Assembly: GCA_963971405.1 (NCBI GenBank)
Contig: OZ020487.1
Coordinates: 16,093,344 to 16,157,343, forward strand
Reading direction: 5' to 3'
Length of the DNA: 64,000 nucleotides
Source: Psococerastis gibbosa
Taxonomy: Eukaryota > Arthropoda > Insecta > Psocodea > Psocidae
The first letter of the stretch is position 1. The number at the start of each line of letters is the position of its first letter. Position numbers and translations under genes: made by a program. Under the pieces are notes generated by a model. That model did not search any database and was not told the origin of the DNA. It worked only from the letters and a program-made list of their open reading frames with translations. Shown here in pieces: positions 22,054-32,214 of this stretch.

Positions 22054-25000
22054 ATGTCAGAAATAATTTTAAATCCCGGGGAAGTGGAATTTTATGTACA
22101 GGCTCTAAAGAAAACAAATATTTTTAGCATTGGGACATTGGAATGGTTTGAAGAGCAACAACAATTAGAAAAGTTGAGACAGCAATGTCTTTTCGAAGCT
22201 TCAAGTTGTGTTTATGAAAGAGTCAAAGACATAATTTTGCTGCATGAAAAGGTAGCCTACTGTGGTCTGTGTAACTGTGTTTGTGTGTGGCTATGGCTCT
22301 ACATATATTTAGTTTATACCGCTAGGAAATATACATACTATACATATTTAAAGCCCTACGTTTGGCTGTGACCAAATATTTAAAACCTACCAAAAACCAA
22401 TACCGCCAATTCAATAATTAATTCTTTATCACTCATATGGGAAACGACCCGCAAAACAGTACAAGTTTCATATTAATTTTTCATTTGTTGTGAATAGCCT
22501 GGTCGATTGTGTAATACTCTCCCCATATAAGGGGTAGGAATATGCGTAATTTTCTATAGTTAGTACGGTACATATCCCAGTAGGCTATGTGTAATATCCT
22601 ATAGTTAGTAGCCTATATCCGGTTATGTGTAACACTACTATAGAGTATAGCTAGTAGGCTACATCCTATTGTTGATAACCGATTACCTAAGATTCTATAT
22701 CTATGTGCCAGCCTCTGTCTAGTAACATTTATGCATATAAAACGATTGGTTCACCAACATTAAAATAGCATTCAGTTAGGATTCTCTGACTTGTCAATGA
22801 GTTTTCTTGGAGAACTCCTTGCCGAACCGTAAATCGTAATGTGCCCTGAACACCCTTTCGGGCCATTGCCATTGCAATTGCATGCAACTAAGCAACTAAA
22901 AATCTTGTTACAGCTGCCAGTTCTTATTTATGAAGCGATTTGTGTTCAAATCTGGAGAGATAAGGTTTTCCGAAATATTCTTTTATCTTCAGGCAAGGAA
23001 CTTAAACACGGCTTTTTAGGGTAAGGGGCATATTATTTCAATATTTGATTGTAATATGAACGAATTAATTCTATTATATTTAGGCCAAAAGGAGTTATTA
23101 GGTAGCGATGAAGAGATACATTAAGCCCTAACGTATGTATATAAATATATAACAATTTTCGGGAGGTAGAGTCCCGCCCCCCCCCCCCTCCTTTGGCCTT
23201 GGTACACACGTCTTAATAATAACGTATCAATCGAGTCGAGAGATAACTATGAAAATATCCAGCAGTAGGCTAGGCCTATATTGTAAGCAACGAAAACTCG
23301 CTAATATCTACCACAGCTTCCGTAACATTATGAACTTTCTGAGCTCGTTTTTCAGCTACATGATTCTTTACCACGAATGTATAGCAATTAACTTTCTACA
23401 AATCATGTTTCATCATCGAGATGTTGTACAGACGCTGACAGATGAAGCCATAGACTTGGTAGACTACTGTGCAATTGAGAGTATTCGCCTTTGCACGGTG
23501 AGGTTTATTTTCTAATGCTACCGTAGTTAAAATTTCCAATTAATTACCAATAAGAGAGGAAACTGAGGTAATGTGACTCCGATCAAGAAGACACTACCAG
23601 TGGAGCTTCGCGTTATACCGGTGTCACCACGTCACTAATTTGTTTAACTTTCTAAGATTAAAAACTCGGGTTCTATAGTCTTGTAGGGCCTGGCCTTGTC
23701 GAAGCCGGAAGGTGGAAGCTCAGTTCTTGGCATTTGCATCGTAATATTAAACGTATACGGGAGAGTCTCTGGTAAAAGTGGGAAAATGTTAAATTGAAAA
23801 TTGACTGATTTACCACTATTACTCTGCAAAATCGGCATTACTTAAAGCACTTTATCTCGTTTATTAGTCTTATTAGGACAATAACAATATTGGGCGAAAA
23901 AATTCAAATTGATTACGAAAGCTTGTATTTTATAAAGTTTTCATAAGTCCATTTTCTTTTGCAACTCAAATTATATTGTAATTTGCATACCTGAAGAAAA
24001 GTATTTTTTTTCTTTTAGCAGCTTTGCAACAAAGAATTGATCAAAAGGATCTAGTCTGAAGTTGTATGCCAAATATTTTGAGATCCACCTTAACTTTCCA
24101 GATAAAAGAAGAAATCGCCAGCAACGACTGTGAAGAAAAAAGCGAGCTTCATGGATTGAAGATATCGGAATGCGAAATGGCAATGAATCGTGGACTGTCG
24201 TGCTTAGCAATTATTGCCTCGTTGAGCGAGTACCTCGACGACTTATCCGTCTCGTGCATTGACCGGCTTTACAACACACACGACTTCCCCATACTCATTG
24301 TACAACTGATGGAGGTGCGCCCTTGGGAAAGAGTTAATTCAAAAACACTAAAAAAAGAAGTCTATAACGAAGGGTAGGTGGTTTGATATTAACGTAATAT
24401 TTCGTCGTGTGATTTTTTTCAATTTTAAAAAGGCGACTGCAGCAGCTAAGTTCATAACGTACATACGGCCAGCTAAAGTAAAGTAAGACACTATGACGCT
24501 TCCAAATGACTTCACAATCATTGAAGACTATTCTGGAAAAGTGCAATTCGATTCAGATTGTTTTCATTTTTTATATTTTCTCAAAGGCTGCGACAATACT
24601 TATTATTTCTTAAACTGCTGATAATTAAAATACAGTATTTAAATTCCCAAAAATGTCAAGAGATTGATGTAGAAAAGTGTATCACGGGTAAATTTCTAGA
24701 TGAAATATGATGGGAATACTAAAGCTGGCGGTGGAGTATGCATCCGTGCAGTGAATTTTGAATGTAAGCTATTGCCCATATTAGTTTTCTTGAGATTAAT
24801 TTTACTTTCATAATGTCTTAGGCAATGGGCTGCAATGAGTTCAGGTGAAATTTGTAAGAGCGAAGCACAGTGTTGGTTCATTCTGAGAGGATTACTTCTA
24901 CACGAAGCAGCCAAGCAATATTACCATCTTTCGGAATACCGAAAGCAAAGTCTGATAAAAATTCAAAAGTATCTTCATGAGCATGTCATTGACCAAATAT

Positions 25001-25703
25001 CACCATTAATCGAGCTGAGGCGATTTCTGTGCAATCTATCGGTGTGGAATCCACCTAAAGTTACTAAGAGCCCCATATTGATCGAAGCTGTAGCAGAGAT
25101 TCGCAATGCACTGCTTGCCAACGGGGCGAAATGGAAGAAATTATGCGAGAGGAATATTAATTTGCTTTTTGACGGGGATAAGGAAAATGCTATGGAAATA
25201 GCGAAAAGGTAAAGGACATAAATTTCCATTAGAAGTGTAAATTTCCAGTTGCACATCACGTATTCTTGCTCCTTAAATGATTTAATGCTTTCCCAGAATA
25301 CGTAACTTTTTAACCTAACATCAGAAAGCATTTCTTCTGTCATTGGTCAGTTCAAGAGACGTATCTGTTGTATGTTAGATTGTTGGTGATGATTAGGTGA
25401 TAGTGTACTGATCACGCACAGGTTTCAAGCAAGTGAGGCGGAGAGCAGCAGGTAGGTATGATTTTCCGTTAAAGCTACTAAAAATACTAAAGAATAACCG
25501 TTTTCAGAATGTCTCAAACCTACGATAGTGTTGCGCTAGCACAAGAAGCAAAAAAGCAAGATATTGGCAAATGCGAGCTTTGTGGAGAAGATGCTACAAA
25601 AAAATGCTCGCTATGTCGTTGCACTTGGTACTGCTCCCGTAGTTGTCAAGTCAAGGCGTGGGAGAACCACAAGCCCCAATGCCAGGTTAAAAAAGAAAAC
25701 TGA
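22054..25703 (+). CDS. Zmynd10: Zinc finger MYND domain-containing protein 10 (dynein arm assembly factor)
   Basis: Cytoplasmic co-chaperone-type factor needed to preassemble axonemal dynein arms; in insects expected only in sperm and chordotonal neurons. Exons: 22054-22251, 22914-23020, 23356-23497, 24102-24373, 24822-25208, 25422-25451, 25508-25703 (443 residues; human about 440). The start MSEIILNPGEVEFYV aligns with the human N-terminus, so the in-frame ATG at 21985 is judged 5' UTR. Family blocks: YHECIAINFLQIMFHHRDVV, AIDLVDYC, GLSCLAIIASLSEYLDDLSV, THDFPILIVQLMEVRPW. The C-terminal MYND finger has its Cys/His ligands: CELCGEDATKKCSLC, WYCSRSCQ, WENHKPQC. Exon 6 is only 30 nt and intron 6 only 56 bp. 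TGA stop. Confidence 0.94.
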
Positions 25704-26068
25704 GGTCAACATTCTTTGGATTGACATTTACGTTTATAAGAAATGAGTATAAGAATACAAATGTTACAAAAATGTACATAGTTAATATTTGTTGAAATAA
25801 TATCGTAGCAATGGTATTTACAGGGAATGGGCTTGTAGGTAGGCACAGTTAAGTTACATAGTAATTTACAATCAAATCATACAGTATAAACATATGCAGC
25901 CTATTAAAAGAGCTACCGGTTGTTTCTTTAGACTAGAGTGCATGTGTAAAGTATGATAAGTTAGATGGAAATTTTCAGAAAATGAACCTTCAAAAAGGTC
26001 CATCGTTATTACCAAAACAATAGCTGAATAGTTTTGTTCCGCATGGTTGGTAAATATCAAAGCCACCT

Positions 26069-26440
26069 CTATTCATTCCATCTTCTTATGCCCCTTCTAA
26101 CGAAGATTGGCATGGCAACTTGGACCTTGGAGACTGCTGCTCTGAAAAGGGAAGTCGTACTCTTGCCAAACCACTGCCAAATGTTTTTCAACCAGGATGT
26201 TCTTCTCCCTTGGATTATAACATGATGAAGGCGATATTTTTTGTTCCTCATCGCATGACCGAAGTATGTTAAGTTTCCGTTTCTTAACCGTAAGCAGCAT
26301 TTGGCCATCTGCATCAATTCGACTCAGGATCTCGGCATTAGGGATACGATATCTCCATATTTCAAATGCACTGATTCTGTTCTCATTCCTTGCAACAGCA
26401 GAAAAAAAAATAACGGTTGTCTGAACCATTCTCTGTCCAG
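26069..26440 (-). pseudogene. Non-LTR retrotransposon relic (C-terminal end of the RT protein)
   Basis: In two frames the minus strand gives RNENRISAFEIWRYR, ILSRIDADGQMLLTVKKRKL and then YFGHAMRNKKYRL, VIIQG, SWLKNIWQWFGKSTTSLFRA. This is the familiar C-terminus of insect non-LTR ORF2 proteins (K-KL-YFGH-MRN...SWLKNL--WFG). A frameshift sits between the halves, and the Gly/Arg linker before SWLKN is shortened. It is a dead fragment, with a relative at 57240-57480. Confidence 0.8.
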
Positions 26441-28469
26441 TAAGGACATTTCTTCATGTGTTAGGCACTCAACAGGATATGGCCCCAGTAAGGACAGAGG
26501 TTCAATCTTGAACCTCAGAGCTTGGTTTCGTGGCGAACCTGCCGGTGATGGAATTGACGTATTCTGGGTCTAGGTACGGGGCTGTTTTGAGGGGTCGATT
26601 CACCACCTTCATCTCCAGAATCAACGTCACCTAAAAACAGAAGAAGAATCTTAAGTGTTGGTCCAGTCGGAAACCTTTGAATAATAGTAATAATAATGGC
26701 AAGGAATTCATTAGTATATTAGCAATTCATTTTGAAATTAGTAAAAAAAAATTAAGAGGACGGCAACTGGCGAAGTGGGACTGCACCGGTAGGAGGGAAG
26801 GTAGATTCCGGCTTCAGCTTATCGCATGTATTTGTGATTGAATTCAAATCACAAGGATAGCCCTAAGACTGAAAATGAATGAATCCTTTGTCTGTCACCC
26901 GAAAACTCCACGGATAAGGCTGCGATAAAGCAAAGCAAATATTTCTACAGTAGGCCAACGTTTTTAAAATAGAAGATTCTTAGCTTATGGACGCTAGGGA
27001 AAGAAACAATGTTAGTGGTACACATTTAAGAGATAATCCGGGCACCACCACAGCCCGTTTTTAGATTAGGTAAAATTCAATTTCACCGAAAATGTCTGTC
27101 ATTTAGCCATAAATCAGATGAAATGAAATAGAAAAAAAAATGTGCATCTACATGTTGATACATAATAATATGGGGCCGTCAATAACAGCAATTGGCCACA
27201 GTTCCGGAACTATTTCTACTTGACATCCCAAGAGTCCAGTTATTTTTTAAAAAATCAAGTTCAATGACAATGACAACGATCGTTGTTGGTGACGGCCACA
27301 TAATGGACATCATAACACAGGGGAACATTTCTCCTATTTTATGCCATTTTATTTATGGCTCTTCGAACGATATTTCCTGTGGAAGGTGATTTTTTACACT
27401 CGTCCGGTTGGCTCAAGTAAAATTTAGCGATTAACCTTCCAGGCACGTGATAATCAGCTCTTCACTCTTAGGGGGACGGTAGGAAGTACTGGTTGATATA
27501 CAGATTAAACAATGTTAGCTAGTCTGAAATTTTTTATATCCAGTCGACAGCTCGAATGAAAAATCAGAAATGCATATCGCTCAATCGGGTCACTATGGTG
27601 ATGCCAGGTGGCCCCGACGTCGTTTCGGCTGCGAGGCAGCCAACCTGTCAAGCAAGCTATGGTTGGATGCTGTACTCAGAACTAATATAGCTATGACATA
27701 TTACAAGTTAAAGCTACATACCATCACTGGAGTTAGTCGATCTAACGAAATTCTTCGGTCTCACAGTCTTTCTCGCTTTGTAGTATTTAAATTCTCGAGG
27801 AAGTGTGAACGATCGGGGGAGCGAAACTTGGCTTTCAATGTCTGAGGGTGCGCGATAGGACTTGTAAACATTACGGCTACAACTGCTCTCGTGGCCACTG
27901 CTGCAATCGTCCGCTGACAGTCTGTAATAGCCAAATTGTCCAACTGAGGTATAGCAACAGGTAATGGCAGCCATTTTAAATTGATTCTCAAGTTGATGTG
28001 AGCTACCTCCTTATTAATGGATGAATTGCAATATTGTTATGTCTCGATGATTATTTGGGTTTTACTAATTCGGGTTGTTATAACAAGTTTTTCTAAAACC
28101 AAAAAGTTTTTGTTATTTTTTGTTTCGATGATAATATAATTATTAATCTATGCGCATGAAATTGGAGATCCGCAGTTTTACACGCTGACCACAGTACTAC
28201 TGCACTTCAATAAATATTTAACTGCCAAAAACAACTGTATGCTTGAAAGGGGTCTCCCTGGAGTCCCTATACCCTCGGGGAAAATGTTTTGAACCAATAA
28301 GCTCGATATAGTAGGTTTTACTTCTTCTAACTCATTTTTAGCCAAGATTGTTCAATAAAGAAATGTGCTTTCAGTCTTTCACTTGCAAATTGCAATACCG
28401 GATTTCCCCTCAATTTTCACTCATAATTTCCTAAATTTTTCCCTCAAAGTGGTGTGGACACGCCCTTGA
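26441..28469. other. Spacer between ZMYND10 and the hAT-like element
   Basis: No exon was identified. Around 27185-27290 are phrases (AACAGCAATTGGCCACAGTT, ATCAAGTTCAATG) resembling repeats near 47730 and 51360. At 28370-28455 lies a decayed TTTCCCTCAAAGTGG segment similar to the right end of the following hAT-like element. Confidence 0.4.
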
Positions 28470-28919
28470 CGGGTGACCAGCGTTTCCACTTGCGATATAT
28501 CACATTTCCCTCAGCGGCAACTTAAAATTTCCCTCTTTTCCCTCACTCGCCCAAGTCGCTAATATTCCTCTATTTTCTAAATTTCCAAAATTTCTGGGGG
28601 GGGGGGGAAGTCTGCCTAGCAAATTATATGACTTTTTTATTATTTAAATTTTATTGTTTTTAAATGAGTATGAAATACGTTATATATACATTAAACTATT
28701 CAAGTTCAGTAAAACAAAAACAAAAAGTAAACTTTTGTTTCTGGAACGCCCAGCGACCTTGTCGTCTCATTCTACTATATATATGAATGACGGCCAAATT
28801 GCTGAACCTGTTTTGAATGCTGGTACCAGACGCGAATTTTGGTATTTTTCTCGGAGGATGCGGGAGAATTTTGCCTAAAATTGGAACCTATACATTCATC
28901 TTTCAAGTAGGGTATAAGT

Positions 28920-30340
28920 GACCAATACACATGTTATACGCTGGATGCAGGGGGGCCCGGGGGTCTCCCCCGGAGAAAAAATTGATAATTAATAGGCCCA
29001 AATTAGTGAGGTTTTAGGCATATTATACACTGGAAGAAAGGGGGTCCGGGGTTCTCCCCGGAGGAAAAATTGATAAATGGTCCCAAATCAGTGAGGTTTT
29101 TGCGCATGTTATAACTTGGAGAAAGGGGGGCCCGGGGGTCTCCCCCGGAGGAAAAAAAAATTATAAATAGGCCCAAATTCGTGAGGTTTTACGCATTTTG
29201 CAAGCAGTACAGTTGAGATTAAATTACCGAAAAATAAACCTATCACTGCGGGGGGCCCGGGGGTCGCCCCGGAGAAAAATTCTGAAAAAATAGGTCTGAA
29301 GTATTGGGGTTTTAAGCTTTTTGAGTAACGTTTTTTTGTGAAAGTACTTGGTCAATATGTTTATTTTTATTTTTGTTAAGTCTTTCAGGTGAAGTAATCA
29401 CACCAAGAATTAATTTCCCTTTCGTTATTGTGGATACTACGCCTTTAGCCTCCATTTCTCACCAGAAATCCTGGGGAGGACCCCCTATTTAGGCCAATGA
29501 TTTTCCATTGGCGTAAATTCCCAAAATTTGTGGGGGGGGGGGGGCTTTAGGACCCTAAGAATTTGATCCCCCGGAGAAAAAAATCGATAAATGGGCCCAA
29601 ATTAGTGAGGTTTTACGCATATTATACCTTGGAGAAAGGGGGGCCCGGGGGTCTCCCCCGAAGAAAAAATTGATGAATAGGCCCAAATTCTGGAGGTTTT
29701 ACGCATTTTGCAAGCAGTTCAGTTGAGATTTTACAGACGAATACATTTACCACAGAGGGGGCTCCGGGGGTCTCCCCCGAAGAAAATTTTTGAAAAATTG
29801 GTCTGAAATATTGGGGTTTTAAGCATTATGAGATATATATTTTTGTGAAAGTACTTGGTCAATATGTTGATTTTTTTCGTGATGTCTTTTTTATGAAATA
29901 AGCATCATACCTAGAATTAATTTCCATTTCGTTATTGTGGATTGTATTGGCCTATCGCCTCCATAACGTCTTTGTTACCAGAAATCCTGGGGGGGGGGGC
30001 TACGGGTGCTTCTGGGGGGGGGGGGTTAGCCCAGGACCCGCCTATTTACGCCAATGTTTGCTAGCAGTACAATGGAGATATTATAACGGCGAATTAACCT
30101 ACCATTGAGGGGGGCCCGGGGGTCTCACCCGGAGAAAAAATTGGAAAAAATAGCTCTGAAAATTGGTGTTTTCAGCATTTTTAGTAATATATTTTGATTT
30201 TTTTCATGTAAAATAATCATACTAAGAATTAATTTCCCTTTCATTATTGTGGATACTATCCCTTTAGCCTCCATAACGTCTTTGTCACCAGAAATCCTGG
30301 GGGGGGGGGGCTAAGCCCCCCCCATGACCCCCCTATTTAC
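28920..30340 (+). repeat. G-rich hairpin minisatellite / higher-order repeat
   Basis: Units of about 85-90 bp carry the palindromic core GCCCGGGGGTCTCCCCCGG followed by AGAAAAAATTGAT, AGGCCCAAATTAGTGAGG and TTTTACGCATATTATAC. Cores are seen near 28950, 29045, 29130, 29260, 29645, 29765 and 30115. A second unit type (GTGAAAGTACTTGGTCAATATG, CAGAAATCCTGGGGGG) alternates in blocks, with CAGAAATCCTGG at about 29466, 29980 and 30291. Each core can form a 7-bp GC hairpin; G runs reach 12 or more. Confidence 0.85.
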
Positions 30341-30844
30341 GCCAATGTCATTTTCCCTCGCTCTTTCAACGAGTTTTTCTAAAATTGGTGTAACCTCAAT
30401 ACAGTAGAATCCGTTTATTAAGACTCATTCTATATTGAACATTGACCAACCTCCTATTATGACGAATTACGAAGATAGTTTGGTTTTCATTATATATACT
30501 TAGGTATATTGTATACTATACGTCTTGTATGACATCCATGTTTGTCAATTCCCTTCGATGTCATTATAACCGGATTCTACTGTATATTGAAAACTCCATT
30601 CTACCTAGTGTACGCTGCAAATATTTCCGGGGGAGGACCCAAAACACGTGCCTGTCTGTGCCTTTACCTCGTGTTGTCGTGTAGTTGTGCTGCTGCAACT
30701 AGGCTAGTCAAATCATCTTATCATAAGCAAAGCACTGATGTACTCCTGTTTTTAAAATTCAAATTTTATGTGTTTTTATTATATATTGTAACATTTTCCA
30801 TTTTCAGCTAGTTTATTTTAATCATTGACCTTACCACCAGTTTT

Positions 30845-31126
30845 AACCGGCCGCCATACCATGTTGAATCCAGCGGACCAGAGCAGGTTCAAAGCTGCAG
30901 ATAACTTGGTCGTGTGCACAGTGCCGGTAGGGAAACATGGTAGGACTTGTCCTGGTCACCTCCGAACTAATCGTGTGACTTTACTGTGTTTCCCAAGTGG
31001 TTCGGAATCCACTATAATCAGGAGGTCCACTGTCCTATGGGCTGGCATAGGACAGTCAAGTTGGGGTCGCTCTATGGGCCCAAATGAGGCCTAAGTCGTT
31101 ATTAACCCGACGAACACTACTACTAC
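30845..31126 (+). mobile_element. Short retroelement (R2) with (TAC)n tail and 13-bp target duplication
   Basis: Runs from AACCGGCCGCCATACC to GACGAACACTACTACTAC and is flanked by TACCACCAGTTTT on both sides (30832-30844, 31127-31139). The long target duplication and simple-repeat 3' tail point to target-primed insertion by LINE machinery. A second copy lies inverted at 53690-53968. It is either a SINE or a 5'-truncated LINE 3' end; no Pol III boxes were recognised. Confidence 0.8.
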
Positions 31127-31287
31127 TACCACCAGTTTTCCCTCAAATTTCCCTCAATATCTCTCTTCTTTCTTCAAATTTCCCTCAAAATTCCCCTTTC
31201 CCTCCAATTTCTCTTTAGTGCAGTGAATAAACCCTGATTTTCCCTAAAAAGGGAAATTTCCCTCAAAGTGGAAACGCTGCGGGTGAC

Positions 31288-32214
31288 GCCCTCCATAACA
31301 TTGCTAAGTAGGCAATTTAATGAATTTATTAGGGCTTAATCCATAATTGATTCAATTCTATAAGGTAAGTGGACAAATGGTAACTGGTATCGGTATTCGG
31401 TCGGTAACAGCCTAGGTGACCTCACCTAACTGGTGAGTGGTGACTGGTGACTGGCTAATAGTCTATTCCTAATTTCATCCATTTGTCCGCGATTGAGGGC
31501 AAATCGCTTCACCCGAATGCCCACTAAGTAGGCGAGCACTCAAAGGGACGACCTATACCCTTTCAAAAATATTAAGTCAACGCTTTAGTTGGCAGAGCCA
31601 TGCGTCACCAAGGCTCGATATTTTCCTTACTCATTAGTTTAAGGCACAAAGTTAAACTTAATCAACGGAAGGAAAAATTGAAGTAAGAAAAGAAAAAAAA
31701 CATTTGGGACTTATTTAAATATCTTCCATGAAATACCGTGATGCAGAAGATATATACTCAAAGAGAAGAATATTATGACTTTGTAGACCCTTTTGGCACT
31801 ACGATCAGTAAACAATGCACAGCCTGTCAGGATAAATACCCAATAGGTAACAAATTATGTTTCGAATAGCGACAGAGACATCTAACGGATTAATAGTGAA
31901 CTAATGCAGTGTCTCACATGAGTTCTTACAGTTCTTAATAATTAATTAAATGTAATTTAATTAAATTAAAAAAGTTGTAAAATCACTAGGCATTGACCCA
32001 ACAATTTTTTTTTTTTTAAATTGCATACCTACAAAGAAGAATAAGCTCTTCGGTCGCTTCGATGAGTAAATAAATACTTGTGCTGAGTTACGACACGTCT
32101 ACGATCACCGTGTAAATTTACAATAGCAATGTACCTGGCGTAAGCACTTAAACCTACAATGTGTGTGTGCGTTTTTATAAGGTTTTGGCCATTTCTCTCA
32201 TGTATAAAGTATTT
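31288..32214. other. Spacer right of the hAT-like element; 3' flank of the XKR gene
   Basis: About 930 bp with no exon recognised on either strand. It contains a partial GAGTTACGACACGTC repeat at 32071-32130 and a T run near 32007. Confidence 0.4.
32071..32130 (+). repeat. Dispersed GAGTTACGACACGTC repeat, copy 3 (partial)
   Basis: TTGTGCTGAGTTACGACACG then TCTACGATCACCGTGTAAA, matching the front of the copy at 9842. The second half is lost. Confidence 0.5.

Larger units (their letters stand above)
28478..31279. mobile_element. 2.8-kb hAT-like non-autonomous element with perfect 8-bp target duplication
   Basis: The left end CAGCGTTTCCACTT and right end AAGTGGAAACGCTG are inverted repeats, with further TTTCCCTC-rich sequence inside both ends. 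The direct repeat CGGGTGAC flanks exactly at 28470-28477 and 31280-31287. CAG termini plus an 8-bp target duplication are typical of hAT transposons. No transposase ORF is present. The interior holds a G-rich minisatellite and a nested retroelement. Confidence 0.85.
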
